Positions 44,104 through 54,937 of a stretch of 64,000 nucleotides of DNA are shown piece by piece. A model generated the notes under the pieces. That model ran no database searches. It was not told where the DNA came from and was given only the letters and a program-made list of their open reading frames with translations. The position numbers and the translations under genes are program-made. The stretch lies in contig NZ_JAAIYA010000007.1 of the NCBI RefSeq assembly GCF_010894405.1, forward strand, positions 310,001 through 374,000. Reading direction: 5' to 3'. Source of the DNA: Pyxidicoccus caerfyrddinensis (lineage in GTDB: Bacteria > Myxococcota > Myxococcia > Myxococcales > Myxococcaceae). The stretch's first letter is position 1. Every line of letters starts with the position of its first letter.

Positions 44104-45303
44104 ATGGAGCCCCTCTTCACCGCCGAGCAGCTCGCGGAGATTCACGCCTACCACCTGCCCTACTACATCCGGGCCGCGGTGGACCCCTTCGCGCGGCTGG
44201 CCCTGCAGGCGCTGCTGCTCGGGGTGCTCGTCCAGCCCCTGTACCGCGCGGCCCGCGCATCCTCCGCCGGGCTGGAGCGACGACTTGGGGTGCTGCGCAC
44301 GGCCCCCGTCAGCCGCGCCTTCTTCCGCGCCATGGACCGGCTGTGGGGAGAGGCAGGCTGGGGCACCGCGGTGCTCTTCGCGCTCTTCATCGACCTGTTC
44401 GTCAAGCTCGTCTACCTGCCTGTGGACGTCTGGTTCACGTACACGCTCGAACACCGCCACGGCCTGTCCAACTACACGCCGGGCTCCTATGCGTGGGATT
44501 TGCTCAAGGGCCACCTGCTGGTGGCGTTCTGCCTCGCCGCGCTCGTCATCGGCATGTATGGGCTTGCCCGTCGCTTGCGTCACTGGTGGCTGGTGCTGGG
44601 CGTGCCCGTGGCCCTGCTCATGCTCGTGTCGTCGGCCCTGGACCCGTACCGCGACCTGCTCTACTTCAAGCAGAAGCCGCTGCCCGCAGGCTCCCTGCGC
44701 GAGCACATGACGGCGCTGATGGCGCGGGCCGACATTCCCTTCTCCGACGTGCTGGTGGCGGAGACCTCGGTCGCCTCGCGCCGCGTCCAGGCCTGGTTCG
44801 CCGGCCAGGGCCCCACGCGCGCCATCGTCCTCAACGACGTCATCCTCAAGGAACTCTCCGAGGATGAAGTCCTCGCCGCCGTGGCCCACGAGGCCGGCCA
44901 CGTCCAGGAGCCGAAGTGGCCCGGCCGCATCACCGCCTCGTGTGCGCTGATTGCCCTGCTCTTCGCCATCGACCGCATCCTGCGGCTGTCCGCCCGCCGG
45001 GGCTGGTTCGGCACCACCCGCTTCGCGGACATCCGCACCCTGCCGCTCATCTCCCTGCTCGTCATCGTCGTCATCCTGCTGGGCAACCCCATCTCGGCCG
45101 CCTTCTCGCGCGAGCGCGAGCGCGAGGCGGACCGCTACGCCCTGCGCCTTACCGGTGACGCGGAGTCCTTCCGCCGCATGCTCGTGAAGGCCGCCCGGGT
45201 GAACAAGATGGACCCCGAGCCGCCCCGCTGGGTCGTCCTCAAGGGCATGAGCCACCCACCCATCGGCGAGCGGCTCGCCGATCTTCCTCCGCCAACGCCG
45301 TAG
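44104..45303 (+). CDS. M48-family (Ste24-like) membrane metalloprotease
   Basis: A 399-residue integral-membrane zinc protease. Several spans lie in residues 30-190. The zinc motif is HEAGH with His262, Glu263 and His266, and the third ligand is Glu341 in READRYAL. The N-terminal layout and the LEHRHGLSNYTPGSY loop match CAAX prenyl protease Ste24/HtpX relatives. Bacteria do not prenylate proteins in this way, so it is probably a quality-control protease cleaving membrane or lipidated proteins. Start at ATG 44104, 54 bp after the lipoprotein gene. Confidence 0.9.
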   Translation: MEPLFTAEQLAEIHAYHLPYYIRAAVDPFARLALQALLLGVLVQPLYRAARASSAGLERRLGVLRTAPVSRAFFRAMDRLWGEAGWGTAVLFALFIDLFVKLVYLPVDVWFTYTLEHRHGLSNYTPGSYAWDLLKGHLLVAFCLAALVIGMYGLARRLRHWWLVLGVPVALLMLVSSALDPYRDLLYFKQKPLPAGSLREHMTALMARADIPFSDVLVAETSVASRRVQAWFAGQGPTRAIVLNDVILKELSEDEVLAAVAHEAGHVQEPKWPGRITASCALIALLFAIDRILRLSARRGWFGTTRFADIRTLPLISLLVIVVILLGNPISAAFSREREREADRYALRLTGDAESFRRMLVKAARVNKMDPEPPRWVVLKGMSHPPIGERLADLPPPTP

Positions 45304-45328
45304 CGCCGCGCTCCCTCGAAAAAGCGGC

Positions 45329-45383
45329 CGGCAGGTGGACTCCCCGCGACTCCCGCCCTCACCCCTCGCGAGTCCACCCGCCG
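45329..45383. terminator. Long inverted repeat between convergent genes
   Basis: GGTGGACTC (45334-45342) pairs with GAGTCCACC (45370-45378), extended outside by CGGC/GCCG. It lies between the convergent stops at 45303 and 45439 and probably terminates from both sides. No T tract. Confidence 0.5.
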
Positions 45384-45438
45384 ACAGCCGCCGCCGGTCC
45401 GCTCCCCGACGTCCCGGCGGCCCCTCGTCACACCCGCC

Positions 45439-45960
45439 CTACGGCTGCGAGTCCTCCTTCAGCTTCTCCACCGCCACCAGGGCGATGGCCTTCACCAGCG
45501 CCCGCGCCCGCCGTCCCGCCGCCGTCTCTCCGTGCGGGTCCGCGTCCACCGCGTTGGCCAGGTCCGTGAAGCCCTGCCGGTCTCCCTTGCGTAGGTAGAG
45601 CTCGCCGCGATTCGCCAGGGCCACCGGGTTGCCCGGCTCCTTCGCCAGCGCGGCGCTGTACTCGGAGATGGCCTCCTCCAGCCGACCGAGCTTCTGGTAC
45701 ACGGTGCCCAGCGCCGCTCGCGCCGCCGTGTCCTTCGGGTTTCCCTCCACCAGCCCCTCGAAGAGGATGCGCGCCTCCTCCAGCCGGCCGGCGGCCGCCA
45801 GGTCGCAGCCCACCTGCGCAATGGCCTTCGCCTCCTCGAAGGTCATCCCCTCCACCTCCGCCCACGTCGACTCTCCGCGGGCGAACGCCTTCAGTCGCCG
45901 CACCGCTCCGCTCTCCATCTGCATGGCCGTTGCTCCCTCGTGCTTGATGACGCGTCCCAT
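45439..45960 (-). CDS. LcrH/SycD-like TPR chaperone candidate
   Basis: A 173-residue protein with about three TPRs (LAAAGRLEEARILFEGLVEG, LGTVYQKLGRLEEAISEYSA, GELYLRKGDRQGFTDLANAV). Length and repeat count fit class II type-III-secretion chaperones of the LcrH/SycD group, which hold translocator proteins unfolded before export. It starts 6 bp after the stop of a HrpF/NolX-like gene, as expected for a chaperone and client pair. A general TPR protein is the alternative. No other secretion genes are in the window. Confidence 0.6.
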   Translation of the reverse strand: MGRVIKHEGATAMQMESGAVRRLKAFARGESTWAEVEGMTFEEAKAIAQVGCDLAAAGRLEEARILFEGLVEGNPKDTAARAALGTVYQKLGRLEEAISEYSAALAKEPGNPVALANRGELYLRKGDRQGFTDLANAVDADPHGETAAGRRARALVKAIALVAVEKLKEDSQP

Positions 45961-45966
45961 GGCGGC

Positions 45967-47430
45967 TCACGCGCTCCGCAGGTTGGAGATGGCCGTCTTC
46001 GCCATCTCGTGGAACTTCGAGGACATGTTGCTCATCAGCTCGAACATGGCCTTGCGCTTCTCCATCAGCTTCTGAAGGCGCAGCTCCAGCTCCTGCATGC
46101 TGCTGTCGATCTTCGCGGCCTTCTGCTTGTCCGCGTCGCTGGTGCCGAGCGTGGCCCGCTGGTCGCGCTGGTCCGCCATGTCGTTCAGCACGCCGAGGAG
46201 CTCATCGTCCGTGTTCTCCGCGATGGACATGAGGATGGCTTGAATCTTGTCCTCCACGCTCATGTTCGGGTTGTCGAGGATGCTCTTCACGCTCGAGCCA
46301 CCGCTGCCCACCGGCTTGCCCCCGCCCGTGGTGGACGGCGTTCCCGAGGAGCCCTGCACCGCGCCCGCCTGCCGCAGCGCCGCCGTCACGTCCGGCCGCC
46401 CCACGATTCCGTCGCGCCCGCCCACGCCGTTCGCCATCTCCAGCCGGTCGTAGTACTCGGGGTGGTCCTTGAAGAACTGCGCGGCGCGCTTCAGCGTCGA
46501 CGAGGCCGCCGGGCTGTTCAGGATGGCGGCCAGGTTGTCGCGCGTCAGCACGTTGTCCTTCGCACCCACCGCCGCATCGAACGTGTCCCAGTTCGCGTTC
46601 AGCACCGACAGCGCGTCGCGGTACTCGGCGAAGTCCGGGTCCAGCCCGCTTCCCGACGAGCCGGTCGTCGGCGTGGTGGAGGGAGTGTCACACGCGGGCG
46701 AAGGCCCCGAGCCGGTCGTGGGCGAAGGCCCCGAGCCCGTCGTGGGTGTCGGCCCCGTGCCGGGAGTACCACCGCCGCCGGGCACGCCGCGGCCCGGGCG
46801 CTCGGGACGGCCGTACCGGGAGAACTCGCCTTCCACCCGCTTGAGCTCGCTGCTCAGGTCCTTGAGGTTGAAGCGGTCATTGGTCAGCAGGCCCATCACG
46901 CCGAGGTTGAGCAGCTTGTTCCCGTTATCGAGCCGCTCGAACAGCGCCTTGTTCTCCAGCATGAAGCGGGCCGCGTTGCGCAGCTGCGGCGACAGGCTCG
47001 CGTCGCTGGAGACGCGCTCCAGGTCCTTCTTCGACAGCGAGCCGTCCTTCTTCCCATCCAGGTAGTCGAGCTGTGCGAAGTTCGCCTCCAGCACCCGCAG
47101 CGAGTCCGCGTAGTCCAGCATCTTCGGGTCCAGCGGACTCGTGCCCGAAGGCAGCACGGGCGAGGAGGACGCATAGCCCTCGCCCACCCTGGCGTCCCCA
47201 CCCGAGGGCGGGCGGTACTCCGTCTTCGCGGCCGGGTTCTGGGACAGCTCCTTCGCCACGCCCATGGCGCCGCTGGCCACCATCATGACGTTGCCCGTCG
47301 CAACCCCCGTGGCGGCCTTGATGGAGTTGGTGATGAGCGGTGGCAGTCCCAGCGCGTTGCCGGCGAGGTCCACCGCGGCGGACATGGGGCCGGCCAGCAG
47401 GTTGGCCGCACCTTTGAGGAAGTCGAGCAT
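45967..47430 (-). CDS. HrpF/NolX-like putative type III secretion translocator or effector
   Basis: A 487-residue protein from ATG 47430; the longer open frame upstream is arginine-rich and unlike a protein start. A hydrophobic N-terminal segment (about 5-60) may insert in membranes. It then has repeated EF-hand-like modules (LDYLDGKKDGSLSKKDLERV at about 121-140, FDAAVGAKDNVLTRDNLAAI, NGVGGRDGIVGRPDVTAAL) as in HrpF/NolX translocators. A Gly/Pro/Thr/Ser spacer with short tandem repeats (TTGSGPSP) lies mid-protein, and the tail is a long coiled coil. It has no Sec signal. The TPR gene follows in the same operon. Confidence 0.6.
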   Translation of the reverse strand: MLDFLKGAANLLAGPMSAAVDLAGNALGLPPLITNSIKAATGVATGNVMMVASGAMGVAKELSQNPAAKTEYRPPSGGDARVGEGYASSSPVLPSGTSPLDPKMLDYADSLRVLEANFAQLDYLDGKKDGSLSKKDLERVSSDASLSPQLRNAARFMLENKALFERLDNGNKLLNLGVMGLLTNDRFNLKDLSSELKRVEGEFSRYGRPERPGRGVPGGGGTPGTGPTPTTGSGPSPTTGSGPSPACDTPSTTPTTGSSGSGLDPDFAEYRDALSVLNANWDTFDAAVGAKDNVLTRDNLAAILNSPAASSTLKRAAQFFKDHPEYYDRLEMANGVGGRDGIVGRPDVTAALRQAGAVQGSSGTPSTTGGGKPVGSGGSSVKSILDNPNMSVEDKIQAILMSIAENTDDELLGVLNDMADQRDQRATLGTSDADKQKAAKIDSSMQELELRLQKLMEKRKAMFELMSNMSSKFHEMAKTAISNLRSA

Positions 47431-47620
47431 GAGCCCTCTGGCGCGGCGGGGTTGGATGGACGCCGCGCAGTCACTGTCCGGTTTGCAGCGCCGGTGCCGC
47501 CCGCCGTCCCGCCCGTCCCCCAGCGAAATCCACGGGTTGGCCCGGCCACCGTCCAAAGCGCGTCCCCGCACGCGGACGGGGCGGTCCACGGCGGGGGATT
47601 GGGGCTAGAGTCCCGCCGCC

Positions 47621-48079
47621 ATGCGGACCATGGGCCTGGACCTGGGCACCAAGACCATCGGAGTGGCCGTCTCGGACGGACTGGGCCTGACGGCCCAGGG
47701 CGTCACCACCGTGCGGCGCACCTCACTCAAGGCGGACCTCGCCGCCCTCGCCACCCTCGCGAAGGAGCACGAGGTGAGCCGGGTGGTGCTCGGCCTGCCG
47801 TTGAACATGGATGGCAGCGAGGGCCCGCGCGCGGAGGCCTCCCGCAAGTTCGCGGACACGCTGGGCACCACCCTGGGCGTCCCCGTCGAGCTCTGGGACG
47901 AGCGGCTGTCCACCGTCGCCGCCACGCGCACCCTGCTGGAGGCGGACGTCAGCCGCGCCCGCCGCCGGGAAGTCATCGACCAGGTGGCCGCCCAGTTCAT
48001 CCTCCAGGGATGGCTGGACGCCCACCGCCCGTCTGACTCCGCCTACCACGCGGACGACGACTACGACTCGGAGCCGTGA
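47621..48079 (+). CDS. ruvX: Putative pre-16S rRNA nuclease / Holliday junction resolvase YqgF
   Basis: A 152-residue RNase-H-fold protein of the YqgF/RuvX family, universal in bacteria and involved in 16S rRNA 5'-end maturation. MGLDLGTKTIGVAVSD with the first catalytic Asp, VVLGLPLNMDGSEG, and DERLSTVAA with the second acidic residue are all conserved. Normal length. TAGAGT at 47606-47611 may be the -10 of its promoter, leaving a leader of only a few bases. Confidence 0.95.
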   Translation: MRTMGLDLGTKTIGVAVSDGLGLTAQGVTTVRRTSLKADLAALATLAKEHEVSRVVLGLPLNMDGSEGPRAEASRKFADTLGTTLGVPVELWDERLSTVAATRTLLEADVSRARRREVIDQVAAQFILQGWLDAHRPSDSAYHADDDYDSEP

Positions 48080-48092
48080 GCCGCCGCGCTGA

Positions 48093-49676
48093 CTACGGGC
48101 GGCGCCGGTACACGTGCAGCGGCGCCGAGAAGCCGTCCTGCTCCTCGTAGGCGACGCCGTCCAGCACCAGGGAGCGGCCCTCCAGCTTCACGCCGGAATC
48201 CTTCACCAGCGTGCCCTGGTCGAAGCGGATGAGCACCTCCGGCCGGGCCTCCTGCAGACGCTTGCGGAAGGTGTCCCAACGCACGCGCGCCAGCCGCTCC
48301 TCGGGCAGCCCGGAGAAGAAGGCCAACTGCAGGTCCATGTAGCTGGGGTCGTCGTCGAGGGCCACCGCCCCACCCTTGCTGGCCACCTCCGCCTTCACGA
48401 AGTCCGCCACCTGCATCACCGCCACCGGGTTGGTGGAGGTGGGGCTCACCGGCCGCATCGAGTCTTGGAGTCGGCCTTCCGCACGGAAGGTATAGAGGCC
48501 CATGGCCACCGGCACGGCCACGGCGAGCACCGCCGTCACGCCCGCCAGCGCCTTGCGCACGCCGGCGCCACGGCTGCCCACCAGCGCGGCGAAGCCGAAC
48601 GCCACGAACACGGGCACCACCGCGATCTGCGTCACCGTGAAGCGACCCAGCGGCACGAAGGTCAGCAGCACCACCGCGCGGAAGGTGAAGTACGCCGCCG
48701 GCACCACCGCCGCCGCCACCAGCCAGCGCGTGTCCGGGCGCGCACGCCACGCCTTCACCATGCCCCACATGCCCAGCAGCGCCACGCCGGGAGACAGGGT
48801 GAGCAGGGCAATGCCGGGCCAGAACCCGAGCTGCTGCAGGCGCCAGCCGATGGCCGCGCCCGAGCCCGCCGAGGACTGCACCCAGTTGCGATGGAACTCC
48901 TCCACCGCCTTCACCGGGAAGAACGGGTCCCCGTGCATCAGCTCGTTGCCCTGCATCCACAACAGGGGGAACGGCAGACACACCAGCCCGAAGCCCACCG
49001 CCCGCGTCACCGCCGCCACCTTGTCCTCGCTGCTGAAGCACAGCGCGAGCGTGAGCAGCGGGATGTACATCCACGCGTCGTAGCGCAGCGCACAGGCGAG
49101 GTTGAGCATCAGCCCCGCCTGGAACAGCGGCGCGAAGCGGTTCTCGTCCACGCCCTCCGCGTACAGCGCGAAGGTGGCCAGCATGAAGAAGAGCGACACC
49201 GCCTCACTGCCCGCGGTGGTCGCGAACTGCATGTGCATGCCCCAGGCGGAGAAGGCCAGCCCGCCCACCACGCCCGCGCGCCAGCCGAAGAGCCGCCGCG
49301 TCAGCGCGAACAGCGGAATCACCGACAGCACGCCGAACAACAGGCTCACCGCGCGGCCCGCCACCTCGCGGTCCATCACCGACAGCGCCGCGCCCACCAG
49401 GTACATGTGCAGCGGGCCGAACTGGTAGGCCCCGTCGCCGTACGCGGTAATCACGTGCGGGTCGTTCAGCCAGCGCTCCGCCAACTCCGTGCGCACGACG
49501 GCGTCGCCGTAGAGGTTCTCGTTGACGGTGAACACCAACAGGCGCGGCACCAGCGCCGCCACCAGCATCAGCCCGATGAGGAGCCGGTTGCTCGGCTCGG
49601 GCGCGGGGGCGGGCACCGCCGAGAGATTCGGCGCGTGGGACGGCGGAACGGACAGGGGGGAGGGGGCGGTCGCCAT
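48093..49676 (-). CDS. GT39/ArnT-like polytopic glycosyltransferase
   Basis: A 527-residue membrane protein with about ten to twelve spans. The first periplasmic loop (VNENLYGDAVVRTELAERWL) has the acidic residue that ArnT/PMT-type glycosyltransferases use, followed by YGDGAYQFGPLHMYLVG, a typical family block. Such enzymes take sugar from a polyprenyl-phosphate donor to protein or lipid A in the periplasm. The C-terminal ~130 residues form a soluble domain. The start at 49676 (MATAPSPLSVPPS) is chosen; upstream sequence in frame looks non-coding. It converges with ruvX with 13 bp between stops. Confidence 0.8.
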   Translation of the reverse strand: MATAPSPLSVPPSHAPNLSAVPAPAPEPSNRLLIGLMLVAALVPRLLVFTVNENLYGDAVVRTELAERWLNDPHVITAYGDGAYQFGPLHMYLVGAALSVMDREVAGRAVSLLFGVLSVIPLFALTRRLFGWRAGVVGGLAFSAWGMHMQFATTAGSEAVSLFFMLATFALYAEGVDENRFAPLFQAGLMLNLACALRYDAWMYIPLLTLALCFSSEDKVAAVTRAVGFGLVCLPFPLLWMQGNELMHGDPFFPVKAVEEFHRNWVQSSAGSGAAIGWRLQQLGFWPGIALLTLSPGVALLGMWGMVKAWRARPDTRWLVAAAVVPAAYFTFRAVVLLTFVPLGRFTVTQIAVVPVFVAFGFAALVGSRGAGVRKALAGVTAVLAVAVPVAMGLYTFRAEGRLQDSMRPVSPTSTNPVAVMQVADFVKAEVASKGGAVALDDDPSYMDLQLAFFSGLPEERLARVRWDTFRKRLQEARPEVLIRFDQGTLVKDSGVKLEGRSLVLDGVAYEEQDGFSAPLHVYRRRP

Positions 49677-49871
49677 TTCGCGCGGCAGGATACGCAGGCA
49701 GGGGCCAAAGCCAAGCCAGCGACCCCTGCTCCCCTGCTTGCAGGGCTTCCCCGGCTTCACCCACCGCGAAGCTCCGCTCTCCCAAGCACCCCGCTTTCCC
49801 TGGAGCCGCAACCATCGATTTCCGGGGGACAGTCCTCCGCGCCCGTGGTCCGGGCCCTCCACTGCCCCCTC

Positions 49872-50819
49872 TCACGGAGGCACCGCGACCCTCACCCGCT
49901 GCGCCAGCGGCTGCAGCCCGCCTGCCTCCAGCGTCACCCGGGTGCGCCGCACGACCTCCAGCCTCCGGCCCTCCCGAAGGCCCGGCGTCGCACGGGAGGT
50001 GAAGAGGGCCTCCATCCGCTCGGGCAGGGGCCGGCGCAGGTCGAAGCGCAGCTCCCCCTCCGCCACCGGCTCCCGCGCGCCGCCCGCCTGTCTCGAGTGG
50101 AGCTGGAACCGGAGCCGCCCATGCGGGCCGCGCAGCTCCACCAATTCGTAGGTGATGACGGACAGCACTCCGGGTCCATGGGCCCGGGCCACCGTCCAGC
50201 GCGCACCGGGTCCCACCGGCTCGTCCGGGAACTGCGGAGTCGCGAGCCAGTCCGAGGACATCCCCTCGCCCAGCAGCGCGGCCAGCTTCGGCGACGTGCC
50301 TCCTCGCAGGTCCATCCGTGCCTCGACGAGCGCACCCGTCGAGGCCAGCACCACCTCCCCTTCCCGCCCGCTCAGGCCCCGGAGCGCCTCCGCCAGTCGC
50401 AAGGCGTCCTCCACCCCATCCTCGTCCGCGGCGCGCACCTCCGGGCGCCCCACGCGCAGGCGATACCGGGCCACGCCCTCGCTGGCCCACGGGTCTGGTG
50501 GCGCCAGGCGGCCCGGGCCCCTCCTGAACCGGACACCTCCCTCCACCAGCCCCGACGCCGGAAGCGCCAGCCGGAGTGGCACCACCACCTCGGGCCCATA
50601 CTCCGTGCGCAGCTCCCCGCCCGACACCGTCTCTACTTCCGACGCCAACGACAGCCGCGCCCGCTGCGCCCACCCCGGCCTGTGCGCCAGCGCCAGCGCC
50701 CTGCGCGGCTCCGCGCCTTCGTCGAGCAACGCCATGGCCACCACCTCCTCGGCGGCCACGGGCGGAAGGCTTTGCAGCAACGAGCCCAGCAGACATGACG
50801 CGGCAAGCAAGGCGGACAC
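49872..50819 (-). CDS. Exported protein of unknown function
   Basis: A 315-residue exported protein. I choose the GTG at 50819 because GGGAG lies just upstream and it gives a standard signal peptide (SALLAASCLLGSLLQSLPPV then AAEE); a longer frame starts at 50861. The mature part is mostly beta-sheet with no motif I recognise. It is divergent from the ABC transporter genes and could be related to them only by position. Confidence 0.55.
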   Translation of the reverse strand: MSALLAASCLLGSLLQSLPPVAAEEVVAMALLDEGAEPRRALALAHRPGWAQRARLSLASEVETVSGGELRTEYGPEVVVPLRLALPASGLVEGGVRFRRGPGRLAPPDPWASEGVARYRLRVGRPEVRAADEDGVEDALRLAEALRGLSGREGEVVLASTGALVEARMDLRGGTSPKLAALLGEGMSSDWLATPQFPDEPVGPGARWTVARAHGPGVLSVITYELVELRGPHGRLRFQLHSRQAGGAREPVAEGELRFDLRRPLPERMEALFTSRATPGLREGRRLEVVRRTRVTLEAGGLQPLAQRVRVAVPP

Positions 50820-50944
50820 GACTCGACTCCCTGGGTTGGGTGACGGCCGGGCCCATTGCACGCCCCATGCTCACCGCCCTCCCGAGGACACCCGCGCCCC
50901 CGGGCCGTCCAGCATCAGAGACACCGTGCGGGATTTCGGCTCCA

Positions 50945-51715
50945 ATGCCCCCGATGCCGGAGGTCGAAGTCTCTGCCCTGGAGAAGACGTACCCGCCGCC
51001 CGGCCCCTGGGCGCGCCTGCGCGGCCGCGCGGCCCCCTCCCGCCCGGCCCTGCGCGGCGTCTCCTTCCACGTGGACGCCGGCGAAGTCGTCGCGCTCATC
51101 GGCCCCAACGGCGCCGGCAAGTCCACGCTGCTGCGCATCCTCTGCGGCTTGCTGCTCCCCGACGGAGGCACCGCCCGGGTGGCCTCGCGCGACGTGGTGA
51201 AGGACAGGCCCGAGGTCCGCCGTCACGTGGGCGCCGCGCTCAGCGATGACCGGGGGCTCGCGCCGCGCCTCACCTCCCGGCAGAACCTGCGCTTCTACGC
51301 CGCGCTCTACGACGTGCCCCACCGCGAAGTGGATGCCCGCATCGACGAGCTCGCCCACACGCTGGAGGCCCGCCGCCTCCTGGACCGCGAGACGCGCACC
51401 CTCTCCAGCGGAGAGAAGGCGCGCGTGGTGCTGATGCGCACCCTGCTCCACCGCCCGCGCGTGCTGCTGCTCGACGAGGTGACGCGCTCGCTGGACCCGG
51501 GCGCCGCCCGCCGCGTGCGCAACCGCGTGCTGACGGACGCGGCCTCGCGCGGCGCCGCCGTCCTCTTCGCCAGCCATGACCTGGCCGAAGTCCAGGCCGT
51601 GGCCCACCGCGTCCTCCTGCTCGACGCCGGGCGCATCGCCGCCTCGGGCACCTTCGCGGACGTGTTGCCCACCGCGGAGGCAGTCTTCGCGTCCGCCCCC
51701 CCGGAGGACGCATGA
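50945..51715 (+). CDS. ABC transporter ATP-binding protein
   Basis: A 256-residue ATPase subunit of an ABC-2-type exporter. Walker A is GPNGAGKST, the signature is LSSGEKARV, Walker B with catalytic Glu is VLLLDEVTRSLDPG, and the switch His is in FASHDLAEV. The insertion PPPGPWARLRGRAAP near the N-terminus is typical of polysaccharide and drug exporters of the NatA/DrrA group. Start at 50945 or 50954. The stop overlaps the permease start by ATGA. Confidence 0.9.
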   Translation: MPPMPEVEVSALEKTYPPPGPWARLRGRAAPSRPALRGVSFHVDAGEVVALIGPNGAGKSTLLRILCGLLLPDGGTARVASRDVVKDRPEVRRHVGAALSDDRGLAPRLTSRQNLRFYAALYDVPHREVDARIDELAHTLEARRLLDRETRTLSSGEKARVVLMRTLLHRPRVLLLDEVTRSLDPGAARRVRNRVLTDAASRGAAVLFASHDLAEVQAVAHRVLLLDAGRIAASGTFADVLPTAEAVFASAPPEDA

Positions 51716-52509
51716 GGCGCCTGCTCGCCTTCCTCCGGCGGGACTTCGAAATCGCCACCGCCTACCGGCTCAACGGGCTGCTCCTGGCGGCAGGCGGACT
51801 CTTCACCCTGACGCTCTTCTACTTCCTCGCCCGCACCGTGGGAGAATCCCCCACCGTGCGCGGCCGCTACGGCGCGGACTACTTCTCCTTCGCGCTCGTG
51901 GGCCTGGCCACCGCCACGCTCCTGCGCAGCCTGCAGCGCGGCTTCGGCAACGCGGTGCGCGCCGCGCAGAACGACGGCTCGCTGGAGCCCCTGCTCGCCG
52001 CGCCCCTCTCCACCTTCCACGTCATCGCGTTGATGACGGCCGGCACCGTCGCCGGCTCGCTCGTGCGCGCGTGCGGCCTGCTCGTCGCCGGCTCGCTCCT
52101 CTTCGGCGCCCGCCTCTCCGTCCACCCGCTGACCTTCGGCGTGACGCTGGTGTTGAGCGTGCTGGCATTCAGCGCGCTCGGCCTGCTGTCCGCCGCTTTC
52201 GTGCTCGTCTTCAAGCGCGGAGACCCGTTCGCCTACGCGCTCGACATGCTCAGCTATCTGTTCGCCGGTGTGCTCTATCCGGTGGACGTGCTGCCCGACG
52301 CGCTGCGCATGGCCGCCCGGCTGCTGCCCGCCACGCATGCCCTGCATGGCCTGCGCGCCGCGGCACTGGAGGGCGCCGGCATGGAGCGCCTACTACCCAC
52401 CTGGGGCGCCCTGCTGGCCTTCAGCGCGGTACTCTGGCCGCTCGCCGCATGGGCGGTGCAGGCCGCACGACGACATGTGGAACGTACGGGCACGCTGCCC
52501 CACAGCTAG
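51712..52509 (+). CDS. ABC-2-type transporter permease
   Basis: A 265-residue inner-membrane permease with six predicted spans, working with the ATPase encoded just upstream. It has the ABC-2 features: a short N-terminal cytoplasmic arm (LLAFLRRDFEIATAYR), LEPLLAAPLSTFHVIAL, and the characteristic LFAGVLYPVDVLPDALR segment before the last spans. Substrate unknown; exporters of this class move lipids, polysaccharide or drugs. Confidence 0.88.
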   Translation: MRRLLAFLRRDFEIATAYRLNGLLLAAGGLFTLTLFYFLARTVGESPTVRGRYGADYFSFALVGLATATLLRSLQRGFGNAVRAAQNDGSLEPLLAAPLSTFHVIALMTAGTVAGSLVRACGLLVAGSLLFGARLSVHPLTFGVTLVLSVLAFSALGLLSAAFVLVFKRGDPFAYALDMLSYLFAGVLYPVDVLPDALRMAARLLPATHALHGLRAAALEGAGMERLLPTWGALLAFSAVLWPLAAWAVQAARRHVERTGTLPHS

Positions 52510-52848
52510 GTAACAGTCCGGCCTCGGCGGGCGCACGGAAATCCACTGCCCGGGCGTTCAATACCCTTCGCGCGAAGGGGGGCACCCTACCCCCGTGGGC
52601 GAGGCACCTTATAATCAAAGTGCCTTTTCACCCCGTGGAGGGGGTGCGCCTTCAGGGCGTCCATCCCCGACACGAGCGTAACGCGCGGTCCCACTCCGCG
52701 GCGGGGTCCCGAAGGGGCAGCAGGGCTGTTTGTGCCTGGGACCTCGGCGGGGTGGTTGTGGAATGGCAGTCCAGCCCTCCAGGTTCACCACTATGGCCCC
52801 CTGTCGGCGCGGCTCATCCGCGCCCCGGGGCGGCCCCGAGGGAGAGAC
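52510..52848. promoter_or_regulatory. Leader region of the prkA operon
   Basis: 340 bp without a gene. A small hairpin (AGGCAC 52602-52607 / GTGCCT 52620-52625) followed by TTTT may terminate the ABC operon. Its loop contains TATAAT (52610-52615), but no -35 box sits at the right distance. A second hairpin (CACCCC 52629-52634 / GGGGTG 52641-52646) follows. I could not find a sigma-54 GG-N10-GC promoter. GGGAGAG just before the ATG at 52849 is the ribosome-binding site. Confidence 0.4.
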
Positions 52849-54912
<2,064 letters not shown>

Positions 54913-54937
54913 CACCCCAGGAAAGAGGCGAGCCGTC

